Part shown: in pieces, positions 53,241-64,000 of the stretch
Numbering within the stretch: position 1 is the first letter of the stretch
How the letters are laid out: each line of letters begins with the position of its first letter
NCBI RefSeq assembly: GCF_000143415.4
Contig: NW_003314299.1
Coordinates: 352,314-416,313, forward strand
From: Selaginella moellendorffii
Taxonomy: Eukaryota > Streptophyta > Lycopodiopsida > Selaginellales > Selaginellaceae
Direction: 5' to 3'
DNA: 64,000 nucleotides
Notes under the pieces: model-generated
The model's database searches: none
Told to the model about the DNA's origin: nothing
The model's input: the letters and a program-made list of their open reading frames with translations, nothing else
Translations under genes and position numbers: made by a program

Positions 53241-55440
53241 GTGGTCAAGTGTGAAAAAGTTCTAATCCTTAACTTTTCCATTGATATTTGAAAAACCATC
53301 TGGAAATTCAAAAAGAATGAAGTCTGCAACTGAGGGCAAGGGCTTTTGTATCTTTCGGCACCAACAGTTGAATTGGCACTATATATCTATATTGATGTTG
53401 TCTTCTGTGAAAGATGTCAACAATATACTGTAGAAGCCGATGAAGACACCTACAATACCTTATTGTGTTATTGGGGAAATAGGACGGACCTATAGAAGAG
53501 CTAAGTGAATGAAAAAAGAAATGAATAATATACTACTGTCATATGGTATGTTGTTGATAAGAGTTCCTCCAATTCCTCTTTACAAGCATCTTGTCGAGTT
53601 GGAATGAAATTACTACCAATAGTCATTGCTGCAAAAAAATATGTATTACCATCTTTAGTTTATAAAATTCACTTTTACTTACCTCGGGGATGATATGATA
53701 TTCTATAAACCACTTGATCATCATTATTTATTGGTGGAACTTGATCCGAATCTTGGTTGTTTGATGATTAAATTGGAGCCTGATCTTAGTTGTTTGGTGG
53801 TGGAATGCGAACTTGATCTAAAGTTTCCTTATTCTCATTTCCATTGTCACTTATATTACCATCGTTGCCAACATTGATAACTTCCTCTTGGTCTAGTGTA
53901 GAGGTTTCCTTCCTTCGGAGCTTCAACTCTTAAGGGCATTCTATCTTCCGTGCCTTTGGAACTCTCGCAAACATTGTTGGGTATATTTTTCCATCCTTTA
54001 CACCCTTTGCAACAAGTCAAGTGCAAACTGGTGCCTTAAATGGAATGCTTCTATATTGAAGATACTTGTAAATAATATATATTTAAAAAAAGTCTTAGAA
54101 ATTATATTATACTTGTAAGCTACACATCGCATGAAATAAAGCTAACCATGTTGACAATCATAAGTTGTTGTGCTTGTAGACTTCTCTAGCAGCCACCCCT
54201 CTTCAATCCTTTCTAATGATGTGTTGATGTAAGTGTCGAAAGACATGAATGTGCCATTTGGATCATCACCAATGTGTAGTGTTAAGAACTTCTCATCTTT
54301 ATTTATAGTTTGCGTGATGTAGATAACCCTTCTCATCATGTTCTCAAATAGTTTTAGTAGTCCTTTCTCTCTATTTATCAAGCAGACATTGAGGAACTCC
54401 AAAGTCTTTATCTATTGCTTATATGGAAGCTTCAATTATGCAATATTGTAAATCATATTATCTGGAGCTTTGTTCATTGCAAAAGTAACATATGCATAAT
54501 TGAGAAAAATGAAGTGTGATAAGAAACTTCTATTCATAAAAATAAATTTCAGCTATAGTCTTTAGCCACTCCTTCGGCCTACTATTGTCTACAATGCATA
54601 CTAGTTTCTTCAATTTTGAAGACTTTGCATGCTGAATTTTGTGCTTAATTTGTATGAACTTAGCCAATAGCTCTTCCCGACTCTTTTCCGAATATGCAAG
54701 TTCATAAGCATCTTGCATGACTTTCATCAAAGGTTAAAAACCAAAACAATAAAAAGAAACCCTTATAAAGTGAAAGGGAAAGATATACCTTGCACCACAT
54801 AGCAAGCATAAAATTATTTAGGTTGTTAAACCAAGTTGTACTGTCATTTCGAGTGTGTGAGTGCCGAACAAGTATTGCGAGATCATCACTATAATGTTGG
54901 CAGATGTCACCTTCACTCAAGTTTACCAAAAATCAAAATTGCTTAATGTCATGGACAAGGCTTTGCTTTTGAACAACAAATTGCCCAAGCCTCTTCCAGC
55001 CATTCCATCCTGTGAAAGAAAGTAGTACATCTTGGCTTCGCAGATAACATGATATAGAGGAGTGTTTTTGTAGAATTGACACTTGAATCCAACAGCAATG
55101 GTATCACAGGCTGAAGGATTGATTACAAACCCTTCGAAAAATATAGAATTTCTATAGCAGTTTTGATTACATGCTTCATTTATGCAATTTAAATGCCCAC
55201 CATAATGAACTATAGACATTGAGCCTTCAAAATATTGGAAGTATGTAGTCTTGATCTTGCACCAATTATGGACATCTTGCTTGGTTTCCATCCTCTTCCA
55301 TTTGAAATCTATGCTACTAACAAAAGGTGGTAGCTTGAAGAAAATGTTACCATTGTAGGAGGATGGAAACTTGCTCACAAGCCTATACAAAAACAAGTGC
55401 TCATCGATTGAGAGGCACAAAAATTGAAAAACATTACTAA
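53241..55440 (-). pseudogene. Upstream exons of the decayed multi-exon gene
   Basis: Open stretches on the minus strand. At 54923-55440: I-S-N-V-F-Q-F-L-C, H-Y-G-G-H-L-N-C, C-E-A-K-M-Y-Y-F-L-S. Then V-N-L-S-E-G-D-I-C-Q-H-Y ending M-W-C-K at a GT donor near 54792. Then D-A-Y-E-L-A-Y-S-E-K-S at 54530-54714, and a stretch ending D-C-Q-H-G near 54142. They probably form one gene with 52633-53240. I do not recognise the family; the setting suggests transposon origin. Confidence 0.35.
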
Positions 55441-55740
55441 TGGCTTTAAATATTATTTGAAGTTAGAGTTGATGAATTCAGTGTTGCCACTAGCATGACT
55501 TCTCCACTTGAATTAAAAGAGATTAAGAGGATAACAACTGACTCTTGCTTCACCTTCACTTTGGCTGGAGTGCATCTTGGCACTTTGACTAGAGATCCAA
55601 AAACTCGAATCTCCTTCCACTTGGAATTCTGTAAATTTCATTATTGTCCACCTTCGCCCACACCAGAAAAAGAAACTCCAAGCATACAACTATACTGGTG
55701 TCGTTGTGAATCACAACCTCTAAAAAAATAGAGCCAAGAT

Positions 55741-57420
55741 GAAGATCAAAACGCCAACATAAAAAACTTTTAGAAACAATACTCTAAAAGAATGAAAGAG
55801 GTGTGTAATATCGAAAATGAAGAAGAAACCTCTCCATCCTTCTCAATAGGTTTTGGAGTTCTCTCTTTTTATGCTACTTGTAAAAATCCATGGTGAAACA
55901 TAATTGAAATTTAAATAGAACAATAAGAAGAATGTCAAGAATGTACAAAATGAATTTATAGCAAATTTAACATATGCAAGTATGACAGAATTAATATTAC
56001 TATCATCTATTATAATGTATAATGCATGTATATATATAGTTCCAAGGAAGGTTTTTCAGAAGTTTGATAGTCAATAATGATATCAATAATGACATTCTAC
56101 TATAGCATGTCAATCCATCTAACTGTCAGCACGTATAATGTGTCAAGTTGTCAAATCTTAAGTGGTAAATAATAATAAATTTTGTCAAATCTTATTCTTC
56201 AATGACAAATTTGATTCATAGTACAACTCAAGTTTTATCCATAATTGTGAACATTGCTCAATGACATTTAAAGCACGTGCCTATTGTTTAGGATTTAATT
56301 CAACACAAAATAAATTTCTAGATGAGGATTCATCCATTCATAGATGGATATAGTACAATATATTTTAACGTGCCTTATTTATACTCTTTAAAGTTCTTGT
56401 AACGATTCCAAAATATGTACAAAATATCGATGAGAATGCATCCTTTCTAGATAATTTGTAAAAACTAATATCATATCTCTAATAATAGAAACATTGATAG
56501 GTGCTATTTATATCATCATTAAAATATACAAAATAAAGAACCATAATTCACATATAATAATAATGATAATAAAATAAGATTGAAGATATTGTGATGGTTG
56601 AGATTTAGGTTATTCAGAAGAGAGATTGGTTAGAGTTAGGGCAGCTATTAGGATTAGGGTTAGGGTAGCTGCCAAGATTAGGTTACTATTTGCACTGTGA
56701 GTGGATAGTGGCCAAGTTTGGGCCATGGGATTTATTGGAAGGAATCCAAATGGCAAAGTTAGCCGAAGAACATTAATGTGTTGGATATTAATTGATTGTG
56801 GGAAAGGAAATGTATTTCCAAGGAAGGATTCCTAAGTGTTCCAATTTAGCAAAGATGAAAGCTTCAAGGGAGGGAGTGGCAAGGTAGTCAAATGATAAAG
56901 CTATGGACAACCCTAGCACAAATTATGTAAGAATGGAACTTAGTGCCTAGAGTGGCATGAAATAGAAGAGAGGATGATAGTGCCCTCAAATAAAGAATTT
57001 CCTAAGATAGGGAAGTGAAATTTACACAACACATGCAAAATAAGGTGTCAGAGACACCTAAAAAGTTAACTTTGAGAAATCAAAATCAAAATTTCCAAAG
57101 TGTAATGGTTATGCTAGTAGAAGTTGAGGCTGCTCCTGAATGAGTAGTCCAATTGAAATAGAGAAAGTGTCTCTAGTGAGTTTAGCATGAACTAAACTAG
57201 CAAAAGAGGAAGGACCACTATAAGCGATCTAATGAGTCACTAAGTTGGAGAGACTATGCTCCTTAAAGGATAGACAAGGCATGGTGAACTTTCGTTGTCA
57301 AACCATTAACGAATATTAGCTAGGTGCCAAGGATAGAAAGGGTAATATATGCTAATGTTACTCTATAAAATAGTTTATTGTTTGATAAGGACATTGAATT
57401 TTATCTATGGATGGTGGAGT
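55741..57420. other. AT-rich stretch, probably part gypsy 3' UTR
   Basis: No conserved frame seen. The last few hundred bases end ATGGATGGTGGAG at the next LTR, as in chromovirus 1, so they are probably the tail of a gypsy element. Confidence 0.4.
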
Positions 57421-58655
57421 TGTGAGACATAAAATCCTTAGGCCCCAAAGAGGAGCCAAAAGGGTGCCACGTGGTAGTGGTTGAGGTGGAAGTCAAATGA
57501 GTGTAACATATATGAACTAAAAGCTTTAACTCAAAAAGTCGAGAGTGGGAGTGGAACTCCTAATAAAGTGCTCGAGGAATGAGCATGAAGCAAGCAATAA
57601 GTGAGTTTCCAAAAAAGGGACATAAAACGATCAACATATGACATGAAATGGAGTCCGAGATGGACCCGAGTGGAGTACAAAATGGAGTTTGAGATGGACC
57701 CGAGATGGAGTCCGAGATGGAGTTCAAGATGGACCTGAGATGGAGTCTAAGATGGAACCGAGACTGAGATCGAGGCTGAGTCCAAGTCCAAAACTGAGAC
57801 CAAGACTGAGTTCAAGTCTGAGTTTGAATACTAATACAGGTTGTTGGGTGAAAGCCCAAAGCGATCATCCCCGGGGGGGGGGTCTGCAAGGGGTTCCAAA
57901 AGTATAGTAGGGAGAGTGTGGGAATTAGACCCCAGTGGAGCTAGTTTGGCCTAAAAAAGCTATACCTAGGTGTTAGATGATGAGATAACCATTAGGAAGT
58001 CCAATGCTAGAGTGAATACAGATTGATAAATGGGGTAGCTTGGTGAAGTATTCAAGAGCTAACTCTAGTTCCCCCGGGAGATCAAATGGTCGATGCTCCC
58101 AATCCAAACATGGGTGGCACTACCTACTTGGATACCTGGTGTGGCTCAATGGAACTTTGCTCTAAGCCCATGGCTAGAGCACCCAAAGGTGGAAGGTGGG
58201 GAGAGTACCCATAAGGCTCGCATAAGGCCACGGTGTTCCAAAATGTTGTCCCAAAGTCCCAGACTGTGGAAAGGAAGAGGAGTAATTATCTGGTATGGCA
58301 ACCAAGGACACAGTCATGTGATGAGGAAGTCCTAGAGGACAGTGGGACTTACTAGTTGGGCCTATGGGCCTTGTCCCAATGGCAGTGTTGGCGAATGCAG
58401 TCACGGACAAAAAAGGGACTTGGTGGGGATTGTAAAAGAGATATTGGGGAAGGCATTCCTCATATTTGTAGGCATCCTAAGGATGCTAAAGAGTGGATCT
58501 AAGATGATCACTCAAGGATGGATGGCCTAGTCTTTAAGAGATAGGACTATGATATAGGTGGTGTTGAACCACTAGTGTGACCAAGGTAAATGAGCATAGC
58601 CTTAGCGTAACAGGCTGATATATCGGCTTTGGGGTGTCGGTCATAGGATTGGACA
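57421..58655 (+). mobile_element. Gypsy-family LTR, 3'-truncated
   Basis: Starts TGTGAGACATAAAATCC after a purine tract. Minisatellite at 57645-57830, GTGAAAGCCCAAAGC at about 57847, G-run, then the family's 3' part up to GGATTGGACAT. The last 100 bp or so of the family consensus are missing. Confidence 0.7.
57645..57830. repeat. 12-bp minisatellite in the LTR
   Basis: GAGATGGAGTCC/GAGATGGACCC units, partly decayed. Confidence 0.85.
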
Positions 58656-58687
58656 TGAGATGGTGTTAGCTGTATTGTTGTAACACC

Positions 58688-59219
58688 GACACCAACTATA
58701 GAAAGTGGCTTGAAGACACTATAATGACTAAATCTGATGTAGTACCTAAAGAATGGCTACTTGGTAATAGGGTCACGCTCACCTTAGATGAGATTGAAAA
58801 TCTTGAGAAATCTAGTTTCAATCTTGAGAGGAAAGTTAGAGACATAAGTGATAGAACCAACAAGAGGCCAACAAAAAAAGGTAAGGCAGTTAAATTTATT
58901 GGTACCGTCTCCAAGCAGAAACAAGGTAAAATAAACTTGGCTCAAACACTTGAGTGTGAGATTCTCTCCACAAAGTAATCACTGCACTTGTAAAAGAGTA
59001 CATAGTCAAAACCAAAAAGTGGAAAGTACACAATTCCCTTTCAAGACTTTCCTTCTTACAAATGTCTAGACTTTATGAAGCGTGAGGAACATGGGAAGGC
59101 ATATACTCCTTGCAAGCATATGTACTACATCTTTATTAACATCTTGCACCAGGATCCTAAAGTAGACATTCATATACACCAAACAAGCTTTACTATTACT
59201 GAGTTGTAGAAAACTTTTG
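58688..59219 (+). pseudogene. SWIM-like zinc-finger gene fragment
   Basis: The first frame reads N-Y-R-K-W-L-E-D-T-I-M, then L-T-L-D-E-I-E-N-L-E-K to a stop at 58976-58978. In another frame, Y-K-C-L-D-F-M-K-R-E-E-H-G-K then T-P-C-K-H-M-Y-Y-I-F follows, up to a TAG at 59217-59219. C-K-H-M-Y-Y fits the C-x-H half of a SWIM finger (C-x-C...C-x-H); the first Cys of the C-x-C half is Tyr. Such domains occur in MULE-type transposases and in host proteins. Confidence 0.45.
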
Positions 59220-59323
59220 GAGCTAACTAGATTCTCCAACACTATTAATGTTTATTCTCTATCAATAATATAAACTTATTCTACTTTATATAATTAATAA
59301 AAAATGTTTTTTCATTTCACTTT

Positions 59324-59773
59324 TTATTTTATATACTTGCAAGTGTTCTTTTTGCAATACTGTCCATAGTACTTATATGTCTCTATTTTTGTCTTTACTA
59401 TCTTAAAAAATATTTCATGGTAGTCTTTCAGATGCATGATGTTGTAGTGTGTTGCAAGAGCATATATACCATCATATTGATCATCGCCATTGTTTCCACC
59501 AAATGCTAGAAAACATATAGAGCATTTCTTGAAAGTCACAAAATTATAGTTTTTTAAAACAAGAAGGCATTCTTTTTCACCAAATTTATTGTGCCCTTTA
59601 TTATTGCATTTATCGATCATTATCCTTACTATCCTCTCTTTCATTTTCTTTTGTGGTTCAATTATGTTGTGTAATGGGATAGTTATTGCATTTCCTAGCC
59701 CTTGAACCTTGGGAAGAAAGATTATGAGAGTTAAAATTACCAACACTAGAACCCATAGATATTTGGTGTACAT
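59324..59773 (-). CDS. Putative secreted six-Cys protein, unrecognised
   Basis: 149 codons from ATG 59773 to TAA 59324. The first 25 residues (M-Y-T-K-Y-L-W-V-L-V-L-V-I-L-T and on) form a clear signal peptide or membrane anchor. The mature part is basic with six Cys: D-K-C, K-E-C, K-C-S-I-C, and Q-Y-C-K-K-N-T-C. No catalytic motif recognised. It is the longest uninterrupted frame in this AT-rich stretch, which argues against chance, but no second copy supports it. A secreted peptide or defence-type role is a guess only. Confidence 0.45.
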   Translation of the reverse strand: MYTKYLWVLVLVILTLIIFLPKVQGLGNAITIPLHNIIEPQKKMKERIVRIMIDKCNNKGHNKFGEKECLLVLKNYNFVTFKKCSICFLAFGGNNGDDQYDGIYALATHYNIMHLKDYHEIFFKIVKTKIETYKYYGQYCKKNTCKYIK

Positions 59774-60224
59774 TTCTCTCTCTTTGAATGAGAGTGTGAA
59801 TAAAAATCCATAAATTCTAGATAATATACTATGATAAACCCCTTAAGAATATATTCTAGAAAAGAACCAAGTCTTTTTTTTATATGCAATAAACTTACAT
59901 CAACGGTTATTTTTTTTCCTTTCAAATGGTTATATGGCTTTACATAGAATCTTATTTCAAATTTAATAATTTTTTAATTCTGACAAACCTGACATTTACT
60001 AGCCAGAAAGCACAAAGTACAACTTTAAAGAAGTGACAAGAATACTTTTTCTATAAATATTTTATTTTATGTTCTAACAAATATCCCTATTATAGCATAT
60101 AGTAAATATTTAAATTTTTAGAACAAGAAGTGTCCTTTAGAACATTTTTATCTATATAATATGCAATTATTAAGTTTGCCATAACGTTAATGTTTTAAAG
60201 TTTTTAATGTTTGTATTAAACTAC
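59774..60224. other. AT-rich spacer, nothing recognised
   Basis: Upstream of the six-Cys ORF; no clear TATA position or repeats seen. Confidence 0.4.
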
Positions 60225-61645
60225 AATTGAAACTTGAGATCAACTCTTCAACTCATGAGCTTAAGTATGGTCCACGCTCAGTTATATGATATAGCTCGAA
60301 AGAAATGTTAACTTTTGAAGGTAAGGCAATTGAGTTGGATAGAATATCTAGTTGGGATAGAAAAGTGGTCATTACGCTTTTCTAAAAAGATGATAATTAT
60401 GTCTTTCTTCTATAACATTATGCTTGGTGATAAGTTGCATATTACATTTCATTATACTCTATAAAAATAATGACCTATCACTAATCTTGACTTAGTCTTA
60501 GTAGCCCTATGCTTTAACTAAGGATAGTGATATTCAACTTAGTTGTTTAAAGTTGAGGTGTTAATACTTGTATTATAGTCTTGTCTATTAAGAGGTTACG
60601 TATATAAGTTTATTTCATGGTTTTCACTTTAGTTTCAATTTAGAGTTATTGACTATATATGTTACTAAGTTTATTGCTGTTTGATTGGATTTGAATAACC
60701 ATTCCATTTTCATAAATATTATACCTAGAATGTTACTTTTTAGTTAGACAAATATATAACATAATGATGTGAATTTGGTGTTTAAGTTTTATGAAAGCAA
60801 GTTAAAAAATGATTGTTAGTTGCTTTGTGACTATTTGTAAACTTCATTGAGGACTGCTGATATTTTTTTCACTCAATGATAATTTAGTAGTTTACCAAAT
60901 GATATTATGGAAGATCATATCATTGGCCTTGAATAATTCCTCTATGTTAACATTGAGATTCCATCTCTATCAATATTATTTAGTTGTGTTTAGTCTATGG
61001 TATTGGATTGTATTGAGTCTTGAATGTGGTAATTCACTCTTTGATCAAGTCAGACACAAAGCAAGAATAGACACACAAGTGGGAGCTAGACTATGCGTCA
61101 AGACATAATATATGGACAAACATAGATTAAATGACCACTCAAATCCAACTCAACCGCAATAAATTCACTAATACATTTAGCCAACAACTCTAAACATGCC
61201 TTGAAGAGGCTAGCTTTATATGATCAATATTAATTGAAACTAAAGTGAGGACCATGAAATGGACTCATATTGGTACACAACCACTTCATAGATGAATTTA
61301 TAGTATAGGTAAAAATCTCAACCTCAAACAATTAAGTTAGACAACACCATCCTCAGCCAAGGTGCAAGGCTACCAAAATTAAGTCAAGATCAATGAGAGT
61401 TCACTACTCTTATAAAGTCTAACGAAATGCAAGGTACAACCTACCACCAAACACAACGCTACAAAAGAAAGGCACAAGGGTCATTTTTTTAGAAAAGCGC
61501 AATAGCTACTTTTCTATACTAACTCCAAACTCTATCCAACTTAATTGTCTTAGCCCTAAAAGTCAGCATCTTTTTCGGGCCGCATTATATAAACTATTTA
61601 CTAAGGTATAAGCCAACTGAAGTCAACTCCAACCCTTTCATTAGT
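60225..61645. repeat. Large inverted repeat
   Basis: Left arm about 60225-60715, right arm about 61115-61645, spacer about 400 bp. For example ATTGAGTTGGATAGA at 60329 pairs with the reverse complement of 61529-61543, and TTCACTTTAGTTTCAAT at 60623 with 61230-61246. The arms are diverged. The right arm continues into repeat X. Confidence 0.75.
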
Positions 61646-62830
61646 TTGTACTGGATTACAGGAAAAGAATGGTTTTCGGATAAAGTGATCAACAGATTAA
61701 CCATTGAAAAAGTCTAAGAAAATTTGTGCAAATTTTCCATTCTAGAGAAAGAACAACTCTAAGTATAGGAATACAAATTTTCAAAACTCAACCAACTTCC
61801 TCCTACTAACAATTGCACATAAGTTCACTTCAACATAAATTCTCATGACCCATAGTATGTTTAAGCCTCGAACATCATACTTATATTTCTGACATCCAAC
61901 ACCGATATCCGCAAAAATGCAAAATGAACATCCAAAGCTTGATCATGAAGACCATATTTTCAGATATCCCCATTGCACTAACACTTTTTTTCAATCACCT
62001 TTAAGATCCACTGTGAAGCTAAAACACTAACAAGAAAAATGACATGAAAAATCAATATCTAAGGAAAATTTCTTATCACTCAAAATAATAATGTTACTTC
62101 CACTAACACCAAGTGCTAGCAATGTCAATGCCTCAACTACACACCTTCTCCATCTAGATAAACCAACAAGCTATAGCAAATGAATGTTATAAACCTTTCC
62201 AACACCTTAATGAGTAAACCTTCAAGGAAACAAAGTATTAACTTGAGTTTATTATATCATAGATCATTATTAAGAACCCAACAAGCTATAGCAAATGAAT
62301 GTTATAACCCTTTCCAACACATTAATGGGTAAACCTTCAAGGAAACAAGGTATTAACTTAAATTTAGTATATCATAGATCATTATTGAGAACCCAGTCAA
62401 AGCTACTATAATGCTATTATGTGTAAGTAGACTAGCTTCACTATCAACCACTTTGGGGTTGATCATCATTTAACTAAACAACTTCGTAAACATATTGCTC
62501 ATTATCATATAAATATGATATAAAATCATAATAACTTGATCATCAATTGAGCAACACTATGAGCAATGTCCATGTCACTACTTCAAAGGTTTATGTGAAT
62601 ATCAAGTGCCAACTCAATTCAATAGATTTATAACACCTAACACCACTAGGTTTTGTTCACAACACAAATAAGCTCATAATACTCTCTTTCAGACCAAACT
62701 CAAAATTAATTTAACACCAAGCTACTCAAGGAGCAATAGCAAGGTTCCCTGGAAAAGAATTAAACATTATAACCTAAGTCTTTAATAACAAGTTTAGATA
62801 AAATGGTTTAGCACTTCACTACTATCCATC
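61570..62830 (-). repeat. Repeat X, copy 2 (inverted, no TRIM)
   Basis: Inverted counterpart of 47940-49760. It holds a 115-bp tandem duplication (62163-62277 and 62278-62392) starting CCAACAAGCTATAGC. Confidence 0.65.
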
Positions 62831-63560
62831 TTATAACTCACTATTTGTAAGATTATCATTTTCAACATGCATCAACATAAAGACTCTTGATTGTATGATG
62901 TGAACACGAGTAATGAGTTACACTTCGTTGCAAACCATCTCTCCAAGAAGAGAAAATGATTTACGTGTTTGATCCTTTGTCCCTAAAGACTCTCTTTTTA
63001 GTCTCATCTTTCACCAAACCTCAAACTTGCTTTCACACTGCTTTTAGTTTAATCCAAGAAAAGTTTATGAGAGAGCATAACAATGATTACTTGAACCAAT
63101 AGACTAACCCTTACAATCTTGATTGATCCACTTATAATCATGCTTAGGAAGGATCCACTAGTGCCATGCTATTTGCCACTTGTAGCAAACCTAGAGAGGT
63201 TTACTTTTACCCATGGTACATGGAATAATTCATGGAACCACCAATAGGCTAACATTAATCCTGCCAACTCAAAGTGTAATCTTAAGTTGCTAATGCGCCT
63301 CACTCATGAGCCCAAGCACAAACTTGTGCAAACGAAACAACTCAATCCTTCTTATGAGCTTAAGAGCGAGCTCATATAATACAATATAAAAAAGTAACCA
63401 AAATCCATACCTAAGGAATGAATGCAAAGCTTTTGCACCCAAATATGTACCCACTTAGATCATTGTTTTCATCTCTGCATATACAACAAGACTAATTGCC
63501 CAATCTCATTGGATAGTACTTGTTGAGATGTAGCCTCTAATACCAAATGTAACGTATGTG
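62831..63560. other. AT-rich stretch, nothing recognised
   Basis: No conserved frame, terminal repeat or RNA gene seen. Confidence 0.4.
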
Positions 63561-63571
63561 GTTTTTAACCT

Positions 63572-63600
63572 TTATCTTATGGTGATTTACCATAAGATAA
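63572..63600. repeat. Perfect 12-bp-stem hairpin
   Basis: Arms TTATCTTATGGT and ACCATAAGATAA with loop GATTT. It is followed at 63623-63661 by short CACATG/CCATATG repeats. Confidence 0.9.
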
Positions 63601-63663
63601 CACGAAATAGAACCTAAACCCTCCATGTGCCACATGTCACATGCCATATGCCACATGCCATGT

Positions 63664-64000
63664 TGTCAGACACAAAATCCCTAGGCCCCAAAGTGGAGCC
63701 GAAAGGGTGCCACGTGGTAGTGGCCGAAGCAAAAGCCAAACGAGAGTAACACGTTTGGACAAAAAGCTTTGACTTGAAAAGGTCGAGAGTGGGAGTGGAA
63801 CTCCCAACGAAGGGCTCGAGGAACAAGCATGAAGCGAGCAATGAGTGAGTCTCTAGAAAATGGACACAAGAGGACCTGAGATGGAGTCTGAGATGGATCC
63901 GAGATGGAGTCCAAGATGGACCCGAGGTGGAGTTCGAGATGGACCCGAGGTGGAGTCCGAGATGGAGTCCGAAATGGACCCGAGATGGACCTAAGATGGA
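63664..64000 (+). mobile_element. Gypsy-family LTR start, cut by the window edge
   Basis: Starts TGTCAGACACAAAATCC, aligned with 57421, and enters the minisatellite at about 63872. Confidence 0.7.
63872..64000. repeat. 12-bp minisatellite at the window end
   Basis: GAGATGGAGTCC and GAGATGGACCC units, continuing past the window. Confidence 0.9.

Noticed and set aside
55495-55731. 78-codon plus-strand ORF
   Set aside because: No recognised family, a single short frame, and it lies where the decayed minus-strand gene probably begins.
56640-56690. Interstitial telomere repeat
   Set aside because: Only two TTAGGG-like units in GATTAGGGTTAGGG; too short, and not the plant TTTAGGG type.

Overview
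This window reads as nuclear DNA of a land plant, most likely a lycophyte such as Selaginella. The signs are PPR genes built on M-P-E-R-D-L-V-S-W-N type repeats, GT-AG introns of only 50-55 bp, and Copia and Ty3/gypsy elements with the plant-type primer-binding site TGGTATCAGAGC. The species is an inference. Two runs of exactly 100 N (6591-6690 and 17268-17367) are scaffold gaps. Almost nothing here looks like an intact host gene.

Layout. 1-2980: two LTR copies carrying a 12-bp minisatellite. 2981-9520: an inverted module with a PPR pseudogene (+, split by an 817-bp TRIM element), a broken Lnt-like acyltransferase gene (-), and a dispersed repeat R at both outer edges. 9905-11881: old gypsy relic, cut by a gypsy chromovirus with LTRs (11882-17267). 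17368-20215: a DUF7869-like putative transposase with duplicated 3' exons and eight copies of a 22-bp palindrome. 20215-24517: an LTR fragment, then a second, minus-strand chromovirus. 24517-34909 and 36095-41490: a tandem segmental duplication of PPR(-), repeat R and Lnt-like gene(+). A young 4.6-kb Copia element sits inside the first Lnt copy. Between the two units lies a divergent pair of small Gly/Cys-rich genes. 41640-48960: gypsy debris in several nested layers. 48959-51526: two more TRIM elements with clean target duplications. 51600-55440: a decayed multi-exon gene with a methyltransferase-like motif. 57421-64000: more LTR copies, a SWIM-like fragment, a small secreted Cys protein ORF and a large inverted repeat.

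How it fits together. The Lnt-like gene (membrane segments, nitrilase domain with a Glu-Lys-Cys triad, two short introns) exists three times, and each copy has its own lesions. Copy C keeps the empty site of the Copia insertion in copy B, and a repeat near 61.7 kb keeps the empty site of TRIM-A. The window can therefore be read as a sequence of duplications and insertions. The least familiar signals are the palindrome-studded DUF7869-like element (17.4-20.0 kb), the short TRIM families, and a plant gene of the bacterial apolipoprotein N-acyltransferase type.
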